Positions 25,986 to 34,146 of a stretch of 64,000 nt of DNA are shown here, piece by piece. The DNA comes from Streptomyces sp. SID13726 (GTDB lineage: Bacteria > Actinomycetota > Actinomycetes > Streptomycetales > Streptomycetaceae): positions 62,001-126,000 of the forward strand of contig NZ_JAAGLY010000005.1 of assembly GCF_010548375.1 (NCBI RefSeq), read 5' to 3'. Below the pieces are notes generated by a model. It made no database searches, had not been told where the DNA came from, and saw only the letters and a program-made list of their open reading frames with translations. The translations under genes and the position numbers were made by a program. Numbering within the stretch: position 1 is the first letter of the stretch; each line of letters opens with the position of its first letter.

Positions 25986-27332
25986 ATGTCGGAGCGGGAC
26001 GGCCCGGGGGTCATCGGGCGACGGGTGCAGCAGCTGAGAGTCGAGCGCGGGCTGACCCAGCGACAGCTGGCCGAACCGGCCTACACACCCGCCTACATCT
26101 CCACCCTGGAGTCCGGCCGGGTACGCCCCTCTGACGACGCCCTGCGCCATCTCGCCGACCGGCTCGGCGTCGGCTTCGAGGAACTCGCGACCGGCCGCCC
26201 GGCCCACCTCGTCACCGATCTGCGCCTGCGCCTCACCGAGGCCCAGCGCACCCTCGCCACCGGGGAGGCCGAGGAGGCCGCCGAGCAGTACGCCCGCCTC
26301 CTCACCGAGGCCGACACCCTCGACCTGGCCGAGGTCCGGTCCGCCGCCCTGCTCGGACTCGGCGAGTGCGCCGTGGAGACGGGCGAACTCGGCGCCGCCC
26401 GCCAGTACTTCGAACGCGCCGAGCAGGCCCTCGGCGACGACGTCCCGCTGCCCGCCCGCGTCCCGGCCCTGCGCGGACGCGCCCTCTCGCACTACCTCGC
26501 CGGTGAACTCCGCTACTCCGTCTACCTGTTGGAGTCCACCCTCGACGAACTCAACCGCGGCGGCCTGCACGACCCCGACGCCCTGCTCCTGCTCTACGCC
26601 AGCGTCATCGGCCCCTACATGGACATGGGCGCCCACGCCCGCGCCGCCCAGGCCGCCGAACTCGCCCTCGCGCTCGCCCCGCAGGCCGGCGACCCCGCCC
26701 TCGTCGCCCGCATGCACCGCTCCGTCGCCCGCACCCTGCTCGCCGAGGGCCGGGTCGCCGAGGCCGACGCCTCCCTCGCCAAGGCCGCCGAGCTCTACCG
26801 GCAGCTCCAGCTCCGCACCGAACTCGCCAACTGCCACTGGATGCGCGGCTACGTCTACGCCCAGAACGGCGAACTGGAGCGCGCCGAGGACGAGTTGAGA
26901 CAGGCCCTCGCCATGCTCTCCGCCAAGCGCGCGGCCCTCTACTCCAGCCAGGCCGCCGTCGAACTCGCCGACGTGCTGCACCGGCGCGGCAAGTCCGAGG
27001 AGGCCGCCGCCCTGCTGCACGGCGTGCTCAGCGACCTCAGCTCCGAGCGCGGCGCCCTGCACTCCGCCGCCGCCCACCGGCTGCTCGGCATCATCGCCGA
27101 GGACGCCCGGGACACCGAGGCCGCCGAGGAGCACTACGTCCGCGCCCTGAGCCTCCTGGAGCGGGCCGGTGCCGCCGGTGACCTGGCCGACCTGTGCCGG
27201 CTGCTCGGCGATCTGCTCCGCCGTACCGGACGGGTCGAGGCGGCACTGGACGCGTACCGGACCGGCCTCGGCCACCGCACGGCCCCCGGCACCACCACCC
27301 TGGGCCCGGCCCCGGCCCAGCCACCGCTGTAG
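25986..27332 (+). CDS. XRE-family regulator with TPR domain
   Basis: 448 aa from ATG 25986 (MSERDGPGVIGRRVQQLRVE). The HTH_XRE domain covers residues 9-70 (RGLTQRQLAEPAYTPAYIST, then LESGRVRPSDDAL). Some eight tetratricopeptide-like helical pairs follow to about residue 425 (e.g. YARLLTEADTLDLAEVRSAA; GELERAEDELRQALAMLSAK). TPR-type XRE regulators usually sense a peptide or protein ligand. A tight palindromic operator lies in the divergent promoter. No partner peptide gene is evident, unless it is the 68-aa divergent protein. Confidence 0.9.
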   Translation: MSERDGPGVIGRRVQQLRVERGLTQRQLAEPAYTPAYISTLESGRVRPSDDALRHLADRLGVGFEELATGRPAHLVTDLRLRLTEAQRTLATGEAEEAAEQYARLLTEADTLDLAEVRSAALLGLGECAVETGELGAARQYFERAEQALGDDVPLPARVPALRGRALSHYLAGELRYSVYLLESTLDELNRGGLHDPDALLLLYASVIGPYMDMGAHARAAQAAELALALAPQAGDPALVARMHRSVARTLLAEGRVAEADASLAKAAELYRQLQLRTELANCHWMRGYVYAQNGELERAEDELRQALAMLSAKRAALYSSQAAVELADVLHRRGKSEEAAALLHGVLSDLSSERGALHSAAAHRLLGIIAEDARDTEAAEEHYVRALSLLERAGAAGDLADLCRLLGDLLRRTGRVEAALDAYRTGLGHRTAPGTTTLGPAPAQPPL

Positions 27333-27481
27333 GGGCCCGCGCGCCGGCCGCCGCCGTGGTGAGGTTCCGGGCCTCGCACACTCTCGCCTCCACAGCCCCC
27401 TATGTGACGATTCAGGGCCAGTGCACAGTTGGAGACGGTTAACCTGCGCGGGGACAGCGGAGGCAGGGCGGGGCGGGGCGC

Positions 27482-28495
27482 GTGGAGAACCAGAGGACGG
27501 TGGGCGACGGGCTGCGGCTCGTCGTACTCGGCGTACGGGCCCTGGTCTACGCGGCCCTCGGCGGCGCCGCGCTGCTCGCCATCGCCACCGTTGCCTCGGT
27601 GCTCGGCCCCACTCTCGCGCTCGACCTCTACACCCCGCCCGTCGCCGCCTGGTGGACCGTCTTCACGGCGATCGCGGTCCAGGGCGTGCCCTTCCTGCTG
27701 CTCGGCACGGTCGTCTCCGCGGCGATCGGCGCCTTCGTCCCCGAGCGCGTCTTCACCCGGCTCCTGCCCCGCAACCAGGCCCTCGCGGTGCCGGTCGCGG
27801 GCGCGGCCGGAGTCGTCCTGCCCGGCTGCGAGTGTGCCTCCGTGCCGGTCGCGGGGAGCCTGATGCGGCGGGGGGTGGCCCCGGCCGAGGCCCTCGCGTT
27901 CCTGCTGTCCGCGCCCGCCATCAACCCCGTGGTGCTCGTCGCGACCTCCATCGCCTTCCCCGGCCGGCCGGCGATGGTCCTCGGCCGACTCGTCGCCTCG
28001 CTCGCCACGGCCGTCGTGATGGGCTGGCTGTGGGCCCGGTTCGGCCGGGCGGAGTGGCTGCGGCTGCCCCGGGGCGGGCCCGCTCACGCCGAGCGGGGTC
28101 TCAAGGCCTTCGGCGCCGGACTCCAGCACGACTTCCTGCACGCGGGCGGCTTCCTGGTGCTCGGCGCGGCGGCCGCGGCGACCTTCAACATCACGGTCCC
28201 GCGCTCGGTGCTCGACCTCTTCACCGGCTCCGCCTGGCTGTCGGTGCTGCTGCTGGCCGTCCTCGCGGTCGTGCTGTGCGTGTGCAGCGAGGCCGACGCG
28301 TTCGTCGCCGCCTCGCTCAGCGGCTTCTCGCCGACCGCGCGGCTGGCCTTCATGGTCGTCGGGCCGATGGTCGACCTCAAGCTGATCGCGCTCCAGGCCG
28401 GCACCTTCGGCCGCTCCTTCGCCGTCCGCTTCTCGGCCGCGACCTGGGTGGTGGCCGTACTGAGCAGCACGCTCGTCGGGTGGTGGCTGCTGTGA
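27482..28495 (+). CDS. ArsP/DUF318-type permease
   Basis: 337 aa from GTG 27482, with GGAGGCAGGG about 15-25 nt upstream. About eight membrane helices are present. The family signature VLPGCECASVPVAGSLMRRG and the second repeat VVGPMVDLKLIALQ are intact, as are LSAPAINPVV and CSEADAFVA. These are features of the SO_0444/ArsP_1 permease group, thought to move metal or organoarsenic species. The next gene starts inside its stop codon (GTGA overlap), so the two products are translationally coupled and probably act as one transporter. Confidence 0.9.
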   Translation: MENQRTVGDGLRLVVLGVRALVYAALGGAALLAIATVASVLGPTLALDLYTPPVAAWWTVFTAIAVQGVPFLLLGTVVSAAIGAFVPERVFTRLLPRNQALAVPVAGAAGVVLPGCECASVPVAGSLMRRGVAPAEALAFLLSAPAINPVVLVATSIAFPGRPAMVLGRLVASLATAVVMGWLWARFGRAEWLRLPRGGPAHAERGLKAFGAGLQHDFLHAGGFLVLGAAAAATFNITVPRSVLDLFTGSAWLSVLLLAVLAVVLCVCSEADAFVAASLSGFSPTARLAFMVVGPMVDLKLIALQAGTFGRSFAVRFSAATWVVAVLSSTLVGWWLL

Positions 28496-29472
28496 GGCGC
28501 TACGGCCCCTGTCTGCTCCTCGCCCTCGTCGGCGCGGCGGTCCTGCGGATCTCCCTCTTCAGCGACCTGTATCTGCGCTACGTCCAGGCGGGGCTGCGCC
28601 CGTACCTGGTGGTGTCCGGCGTGCTGCTGGTGCTGCTGGGGGCGGCGATGGCCGTCGTACGACGGACGGGGCGGGACCGGGAGGGGGCGTACGGCTCCGA
28701 GGGCGCGCATGGCTCTGAGGGGGTGCATGGCTCTGGCGGGGTGCACGGATCCGAGGGGACGCACGGCTCTGAGGAGGCGCACGGATCTGACGGATCTGAG
28801 GGGGCGCACGAGTCCGACGGAGAGCCGGATCCCGACGGAGAGCCGGATCCCGACGGAGAGCCGGATCCCGACGGAGAGCCGGATCCCGACGGAGAGCCGG
28901 AGCCTGATGGAGCGCACGGGCCCGACGCGGCGCATGGGCCCGACGCGGCGCACGGGCACAGTCACGGTGCCGCCGGTCCCCGGGTCGCCTGGCTGCTCAC
29001 CCTTCCCGCCCTCGCGCTGCTGCTCTTCCCGCCGCCCGCGCTCGGTTCCTACAGCGCCGGGCGGGAGGCCGCGCAGCAGGCGGCGCAGGGGGTCGGGAGC
29101 TTTCCGGCGCTGCCCGCCGGGGACCCCGTCGAGCTCACCGTCGCGCAGTTCAGCTCACGCGCGATCTACGACAGCGGGCGCTCGCTGAAGGGCCGTACCG
29201 TGCGGATGACCGGCTTCGTCACCCACGGCGACGACGGGACCTGGTACCTCACCCGGCTGCTCGTCTCCTGCTGTGCCGCCGACGCCAGCACCAGCAAGGT
29301 CGAGGTGCGCGGCGCCGCCGACGGGGCGCCGCCGGTCGACACCTGGGTCACCGTCACCGGCACCTGGCACCCCAAGGGCAGGCTGGGCACCGACGGCGCC
29401 TGGCCGCCGGTCGTGGACGCGAGCGCGGTACGGCGGGTGAAGGAGCCCTCGGACCCCTACGAGAAACGCTGA
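28492..29472 (+). CDS. Permease partner subunit (TIGR03943/DUF1980-like) with repeat-expanded linker
   Basis: 326 aa from GTG 28492, overlapping the permease stop by 4 nt (GTGA). Two N-terminal helices (CLLLALVGAAVLRISLFSDL; LVVSGVLLVLLGAAMAVV) are followed by a 90-residue repeat linker. The linker comprises G-x-H-G-S-E hexapeptide units, a DPDGEP block and an HGPDAAHGHSHG His-rich end. A third helix (WLLTLPALALLLFPPPALG) and a C-terminal OB-like domain with LVSCCAADASTSKVEV follow. The CCAAD motif is typical of the family. The His/Asp-rich insert may bind metal ions. The family normally has a much shorter linker. Confidence 0.88.
   Translation: MRRYGPCLLLALVGAAVLRISLFSDLYLRYVQAGLRPYLVVSGVLLVLLGAAMAVVRRTGRDREGAYGSEGAHGSEGVHGSGGVHGSEGTHGSEEAHGSDGSEGAHESDGEPDPDGEPDPDGEPDPDGEPDPDGEPEPDGAHGPDAAHGPDAAHGHSHGAAGPRVAWLLTLPALALLLFPPPALGSYSAGREAAQQAAQGVGSFPALPAGDPVELTVAQFSSRAIYDSGRSLKGRTVRMTGFVTHGDDGTWYLTRLLVSCCAADASTSKVEVRGAADGAPPVDTWVTVTGTWHPKGRLGTDGAWPPVVDASAVRRVKEPSDPYEKR
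28684..28905 (+). repeat. In-frame 18-bp tandem repeats in the permease partner gene
   Basis: About six 18-bp units encoding G-x-H-G-S-E lie at 28684-28800. After a spacer, four perfect and one partial copy of GACGGAGAGCCGGATCCC (encoding DGEPDP) begin at 28816. The perfect copies point to recent expansion by slippage. Confidence 0.85.
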
Positions 29473-29818
29473 TCCCGGGCGGCCGCGCGGTCGGACCTGC
29501 GGCGGCCGCCCGGGGGTGAGGACGCGCGCGGCTCCCTTCGCGCGGTCCTCCAGGAAGTCCCCGGCCCGCACGGGACGGCGGGAGGCGCCCCGGTCGGCGA
29601 CGCGGGAGGCGGGGACGGTGGCACGGCACCGCTCAGAACGGCGATGGCCCGGGGGCGTGGGTGAGGGGGACGGACCAAGACATGGGCGGCTCCGGCACAG
29701 TCGGACGCTGTGCGGCCGCTCCCTGACCGTCCCAGCCGACGGTAATGAACGGGTGAGCGGTCTGTGAAGGGCGCATGCGGGTACTCGGACGGTCCGGCAT
29801 CCGATGGAAGGACGTCCC
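29473..29818. other. Intergenic region with terminator and GAF-ANTAR promoter
   Basis: A perfect 13-bp stem (29474-29486 with 29502-29514) with a 15-nt loop ends the permease operon. The rest of this 346-bp gap shows no convincing ORF. It should hold the promoter of the GAF-ANTAR gene, but no clear -10/-35 pair was recognised. Confidence 0.65.
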
Positions 29819-30634
29819 GTGACGGACCCAGCCTCCCCGCCCGACGGGCCGGGACGCGGTGAGCAGATCCTGGCCAGGCTCCAGCAACTGCTGCTGGACT
29901 CCGACCGGTTGGACGACTTCCTGCGCGAACTCGTACGGCTCGCCGCGGGCTCGCTGCCCGCGCCGGTGTACTGCTCGATCACCCTCAGCGCCGAGAGCAG
30001 CTCCCACCCCTACACGGCCGCCGCCAGCCACGAACTCGTGGACCACTTCGACCAGCGGCAGTACGACGAGGGCGAGGGCCCCTGTCTCGACACCCTCAGG
30101 ACCGGCGTCCCGAACCTCGTCGACGACGTCGAGGAGGAGGACCGCTTCGGCTCCTTCCCCGCCATCGCCGCGGAGTACGGCCTGCGCAGCATGCTCGCGC
30201 TGCCGCTGGCCGCGCCCCGGCAGCAGGTTGCCGGGGTCCTGAACATGTACTCCACCCGGCCCGGCGGCTTCACCCCGCAGGTGCGCGAGCAGGCCGCCGT
30301 GTTCGCGGGCCACGCCTCGGGCGCGCTGGGTGTGGCCCTGAAGTTCGCGGGCCAGCTCCAGTTCAGCCTGGACCTCCAGAGCGCCATCGCCTCCCGCACG
30401 GTCATCGACCAGGCCCTCGGCATCCTCATGGCCCAGGAGGGCTGCGGCCACGAACGCGCCCTGGAGATCCTCACCCGCGCGTCCCAGCACCGGAACGTCA
30501 AACTCCGTGACCTCGCCGTCGACCTGGTCCGCAGCGTCTCCGGGAAACCGCCTTCCGTACGGCCGCTCACGCCCCGCAACTCCCCGCTGAGCGGCGCGGG
30601 GGACGAGGCGTTTCGCCCGGTGGACGAGGGGTAG
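29819..30634 (+). CDS. GAF-ANTAR protein (RNA-binding antiterminator)
   Basis: 271 aa from GTG 29819, with GAAGGA 7 nt upstream (an in-frame ATG lies 15 nt earlier without a good site). A GAF domain spans residues 15-165 (YDEGEGPCLDTLRTGVPNLV; LRSMLALPLA). The ANTAR domain spans about residues 185-240 (IASRTVIDQALGILMAQEGC, then GHERALEILTRAS). ANTAR domains bind dual hexaloop RNA hairpins and prevent termination. With no kinase domain, the GAF would be the signal input. A second GAF-ANTAR gene follows 113 bp downstream on the same strand. Confidence 0.9.
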   Translation: MTDPASPPDGPGRGEQILARLQQLLLDSDRLDDFLRELVRLAAGSLPAPVYCSITLSAESSSHPYTAAASHELVDHFDQRQYDEGEGPCLDTLRTGVPNLVDDVEEEDRFGSFPAIAAEYGLRSMLALPLAAPRQQVAGVLNMYSTRPGGFTPQVREQAAVFAGHASGALGVALKFAGQLQFSLDLQSAIASRTVIDQALGILMAQEGCGHERALEILTRASQHRNVKLRDLAVDLVRSVSGKPPSVRPLTPRNSPLSGAGDEAFRPVDEG

Positions 30635-30747
30635 CCGGGCGGTGCCCTGGGCGGGTACGGCATCGCGCCCCCGGTGCCGGTGAGCCCGCTCGGGGGCCGA
30701 CGACATGACAGCCCGCGCTGAGCGGCTGAGCGAAGGAGGCGGTGGCC

Positions 30748-31776
30748 GTGCGGCCCAGGGACGACCGCGGCGACGGCATCGGTGACGAGTTCGGCCCGGT
30801 CGCCGGTCAGGGGCCGGGGGCGGGGGGCGGCTTGCGGGCGGACGGTCGGTCCGGGGGGTTCGGTGTGCCCGGGGACGAAGATCCCGGGTCCGGTCGGTCC
30901 GGTCGGTCCGGTCCGTCCGAGGGGCGGGGGGCCGGATCGCCGGGTGCGGCCGGTTCGGGTGAGCCCGGCTTCTCGGAGCCCGGATTGCCCGAGCCCGGCG
31001 TCTCCGAGCCCGCCTCCGGAGTTTCCGGTGACCCCTCCCGCGCCGCCTCCCGCGAGGCCGAGCGCGACCGTGACCGGGTGTGGGCCTCCGACGTGATCGC
31101 GGACGGGGTGCGGGGCGCCGACCCGGGGGCGATCCCCGGCAAGCTGTGCGGGGTCGCCGTGAGACTGCTGCCGGTGACCGGCGCGAGCGTGTCGCTGCGC
31201 AGCAACGGCATGCCGGTCCAGCTGAGCGCCAGCAGCGACCGGGCCGCCCATCTGTGCGAGGTGCAGGCCACGTTGGGCGAGGGGCCCTGCATGCGCGCGG
31301 CCGAGACCGGCGACCCGGTGCTCGCCGCCGACCTCACGGCGGGCCCCGACCTGCACCGCTGGCCCGTCTTCGCCCAGCAGGCCATCGCCGTCGGAGTACA
31401 GGCCGTGTACTCGATGCCGCTCGGCAACGACACGGTGTGCGTCGGCACCCTCGACCTCTACCGGGACGCCCCCGGCGAACTCACCCGGCGGGAACTGAAC
31501 ACCGCCCGGCTGGTCGCCAGCGTCATGACCGTCGCCCTGATGGCGCTGCCCCGCCCGGTGGAGGAGGGCCCCGGCGCCGACGAGCCCTGGCTCAGCGGCC
31601 TGGCCGGCGACCACGACGCCGTCTACCAGGCCATCGGCATGATCATGGTGCAGCTCGGGGTCGGCTCGGACGAGGCCCTGGCCCGGCTGCGCGCCCACGC
31701 CTTCTCCCACAACCGCACCGCCCTGGAGGTGGCCCGGGACGTGGTCGCGCACCGCACCCGCTTCGACCGGGACTGA
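30748..31776 (+). CDS. GAF-ANTAR protein with disordered N-terminus
   Basis: 342 aa from GTG 30748. The AAGGAGG site (30733-30739) sits 8 nt from this GTG but only 2 nt from the alternative GTG 30742, which decides the start. Residues 1-105 are low-complexity Gly/Ser/Pro with repeats such as EPGFSEPGLPEPGVSEP. A GAF domain follows (VQATLGEGPCMRAAETGDPV; AVGVQAVYSMPLG). The ANTAR helices are LAGDHDAVYQAIGMIMVQLG and SDEALARLRAHAFSHNRTAL. Compared with its neighbour the GAF domain is diverged, so it is not a simple recent duplicate. Confidence 0.88.
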   Translation: MRPRDDRGDGIGDEFGPVAGQGPGAGGGLRADGRSGGFGVPGDEDPGSGRSGRSGPSEGRGAGSPGAAGSGEPGFSEPGLPEPGVSEPASGVSGDPSRAASREAERDRDRVWASDVIADGVRGADPGAIPGKLCGVAVRLLPVTGASVSLRSNGMPVQLSASSDRAAHLCEVQATLGEGPCMRAAETGDPVLAADLTAGPDLHRWPVFAQQAIAVGVQAVYSMPLGNDTVCVGTLDLYRDAPGELTRRELNTARLVASVMTVALMALPRPVEEGPGADEPWLSGLAGDHDAVYQAIGMIMVQLGVGSDEALARLRAHAFSHNRTALEVARDVVAHRTRFDRD

Positions 31777-31795
31777 CCGGGCCGCCCCGCCGGGG

Positions 31796-32605
31796 TCACA
31801 CCTGGACCCGCCCCTGCTTCCTGACCTCCGTCAGCCGCCGCACCCCCAACTCCACGGCGGCCCGCGTGACATCGGTCTGCACGTCGCCGAAACCGCCGTA
31901 GCTGAGGCTGATCACGTCCTCACCGACCCGGACCGCGGCGATCTCGACGGTGAGCGTGGTGGGCTCGCCGTCCGGGGACTCGCCGGTGAGCAGGACCCGG
32001 AGCCCCTGGCGGCCGTCGCCGCTCTCCGGCAGCCGGGTCTCCGTCACCTGGGCGCCCAGGACCGCGCCGGTGGTGGTCGTGGCCGCGAACTGGGCGCACT
32101 TCGCGGGCAGCGTCCTCAGCCAGGCCAGCGTCTTGTCCACCTCGGCGGGTGCGACGGCGGCCACCTGGTAGCGGAGCTGCGTCTCGTTCCACTCGTCGTC
32201 CATGCCGACGACCGCGCGGGGGTGGGCGGCGTCGCCGAACAGGTCGTCCGCGTACAGGTTGTCGAGCAGCCGCTGGCAGTCCGCGTTGTCGGTCTTCGCC
32301 TTCAGCACCCCGTCGTGCCAGGTGGCCGCGCCCTGCGTCGGGGTCCACGGCTCGCCGAGATCCGCGTCGGTGACCAGGGCCGCCTGAGCCATCGCCTCGG
32401 TGAGGGTTGAGGCGGAGGCGGGCTTCGGGGTGGCGGACGGGGGCGGAGCGGTGGTGGGCCGGGCGATGGGGGGCTTGGGGGCGGTGGGCGGGGTGGTGAG
32501 CGCGGAGCACGCGGTGGTGGTGGCGGTGAGGAGGGTGCCGAGGGCGAGGACGGCGGCGGTGGCGCGCGGTGGGGTGCGCGGGGCGGGGACGGGGGCCGGG
32601 GTCAT
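31796..32605 (-). CDS. Putative lipoprotein
   Basis: 269 aa from ATG 32603-32605. The long N-region has a hydrophobic core (VLALGTLLTATTTAC) with Cys as a plausible lipobox, a Pro/Thr-rich spacer, then a globular domain containing two cysteines (NADCQRLL and PAKCAQF). It resembles the sensor-like lipoproteins (PknH-like extracellular domain type) common in actinobacteria, but this is only a shape comparison. It lies convergent with the ANTAR gene (19-bp gap) and divergent from the RibD-like gene. Confidence 0.8.
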   Translation of the reverse strand: MTPAPVPAPRTPPRATAAVLALGTLLTATTTACSALTTPPTAPKPPIARPTTAPPPSATPKPASASTLTEAMAQAALVTDADLGEPWTPTQGAATWHDGVLKAKTDNADCQRLLDNLYADDLFGDAAHPRAVVGMDDEWNETQLRYQVAAVAPAEVDKTLAWLRTLPAKCAQFAATTTTGAVLGAQVTETRLPESGDGRQGLRVLLTGESPDGEPTTLTVEIAAVRVGEDVISLSYGGFGDVQTDVTRAAVELGVRRLTEVRKQGRVQV

Positions 32606-32698
32606 GCTTCCAAGTGATCACCGGGTCCGGCGAGGCCACCAGCGCACCGGTCCGTCCGGGTTACCGGTTCGTCCGGGGCCACGGCCGCGGGCCGCCGT

Positions 32699-33115
32699 AT
32701 GAGCGTCATCGTCATCGAGTTCGTCACCCTGGACGGCATCGTGTCCGACCCCGACGGCTCCGGCGGCACCCTCGCCGAGGGGGTCATGCTGATGGGCCGT
32801 ACGACCTGGCAGGCGTTCACGCGCATCTGGCCCGGCCGGGACGACCCGTTCGCCGCCCGGATGAACGCCGTACCGAAACTCGTCGCCTCCCGCTCCCTGA
32901 CCGACACCTCGGCCTGGACGAACTCCCGGCTCCTGGAGGGCGAACTCGCCGACGCCGTACGGCGGGAGAAGCGCGACGTCGTCGTCACGGGCAGCCTGAG
33001 TGTCGTGCACGCCCTGATGGCCGAGGACCTGGTCGACGAGTACCGCCTGCTGACGTTCCCCACGATCGTGGGGGCGGGCGTGCTGTCCTGCTACCGCAGG
33101 GCTTCCGTCAGCTGA
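32699..33115 (+). CDS. Shrunken dihydrofolate-reductase-like (RibD C-terminal) protein, probably decayed
   Basis: 138 aa, starting ATG 32699 (MSVIVIEFVTLDGIVSDPDG). The family normally runs 170-190 aa. Here the stretch between the first strand and GVMLMGRTTWQAFTRIWPGR is about 35 residues short. The C-terminus stops just after LTFPTIVGAGV, where relatives continue for another strand and helix. The NADPH-binding parts VVTGSLSVVHAL and LTFPTIVGAG are present. Both losses suggest a decaying gene or unusual reduced form. The 3' end overlaps the convergent lipoprotein gene by 8 bp. Confidence 0.65.
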   Translation: MSVIVIEFVTLDGIVSDPDGSGGTLAEGVMLMGRTTWQAFTRIWPGRDDPFAARMNAVPKLVASRSLTDTSAWTNSRLLEGELADAVRREKRDVVVTGSLSVVHALMAEDLVDEYRLLTFPTIVGAGVLSCYRRASVS

Positions 33116-33776
33116 AGGGGACGGCGTCGGCCGGGTCGGTGTGCCAGTTGGTGACGACGGGCTTGTCGACGGTGATGGTGCCGACCGGCAGGGAGACGGG
33201 GTCCGGGTCGTCGTCACCGACGGCGACGATGATCGAGTCCAGCTCCTTGCCACCGTCCGAGTTGGTGGACTTCGGGTTCACGCCGGCGTAGGCGACGGTG
33301 CTCCCGCTCAGCTTGATCTGCTGCCCGACGGACTGCTCGGCGGGCCCCGCCTCGGTGCCGTCCGACCCGAACGCCACGGTCGGCAGCGCGGCGGGCAGCC
33401 AGCAGGTGATCCCCGACTTGGCCTTCGCCATCACCAGGATGTATCCACCGGCCTGGCTCTCCGAACGGGTGCTCCAGGAGATGTCGTTGGCCCCGCAGAC
33501 CTGCTCGACGGGCTCGCGCTTGCCGTTGCCGGTGTCCGCGCCGGAGCCGGTGCCCTTGCCGGTGCCGGTGCCGGTGGCCTTGGATCCCGTACCGCTTCCC
33601 GTACCGCTGCCTGTGGCTGGCGAGGCGGAGACGGACGGGGACACGGAAGCGGTCCCCTTCGCCGCACCGGTGTCCTCGACCGGGTCCGCGCTCGCGTCCT
33701 GGCAGGCGGTCATCAGCAGGGCTCCGCCCACGAGCGCGACAGAGGCGAGGAAGGCCTTGCGACGGTTGCCGGACAT
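33108..33776 (-). CDS. DUF4232 lipoprotein
   Basis: 222 aa from ATG 33774-33776. The lipobox is LLMTAC with Cys at about residue 25. A Gly/Thr/Ser/Lys linker with TGSGTGSGTGSK-type repeats follows. The DUF4232 domain begins near residue 95 (VCGANDISWSTRSESQAGGY) with the family cysteine pair (VCGAND and ITCWLP) and ends in YAGVNPKSTNSDGGKELDSI. This is a widespread actinobacterial cell-surface lipoprotein of unknown function. Overlapping 3' ends with the RibD-like gene. Confidence 0.88.
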   Translation of the reverse strand: MSGNRRKAFLASVALVGGALLMTACQDASADPVEDTGAAKGTASVSPSVSASPATGSGTGSGTGSKATGTGTGKGTGSGADTGNGKREPVEQVCGANDISWSTRSESQAGGYILVMAKAKSGITCWLPAALPTVAFGSDGTEAGPAEQSVGQQIKLSGSTVAYAGVNPKSTNSDGGKELDSIIVAVGDDDPDPVSLPVGTITVDKPVVTNWHTDPADAVPFS

Positions 33777-34146
33777 ATGAGATCCCCCAGGTCATGGATG
33801 GTGGAGACCGGATCGGCTCCGGCCTCGCGCTGCTTCCTTGATCACTATGAGGGAGCTGTGGGGCGGTCGGCTCCGGGCGTGATCGTTCCCGGACAGCGTT
33901 GTCACGTGGTGGTGACATGACCTCCTGGTCACGGAGCGGGTCCACGCACTCCGAACTGCGGACCGAGGAGGACCGCCCGACCGAGGCCGCCGCCACCTTC
34001 GAAACCGGCCCGGACCGATCACATGCACCTCGCAGCGCGATGCTCAACGTCGGGGCCAGGCCTCGGCCTTGCGGTGGACGCAAAACACGTTGGCCGGTCT
34101 GTCACGGAGCTGCGACGATGCCTCCCGATTCGCTGGCGGAGGGCAT
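33777..34146. other. Intergenic region upstream of the zinc-ribbon gene
   Basis: A 370-bp gap between divergent genes. A small hairpin (GTCAC-N6-GTGAC, 33901-33916) is visible. Short ORFs here have no ribosome site and no recognisable product. Nothing else is supported. Confidence 0.5.
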
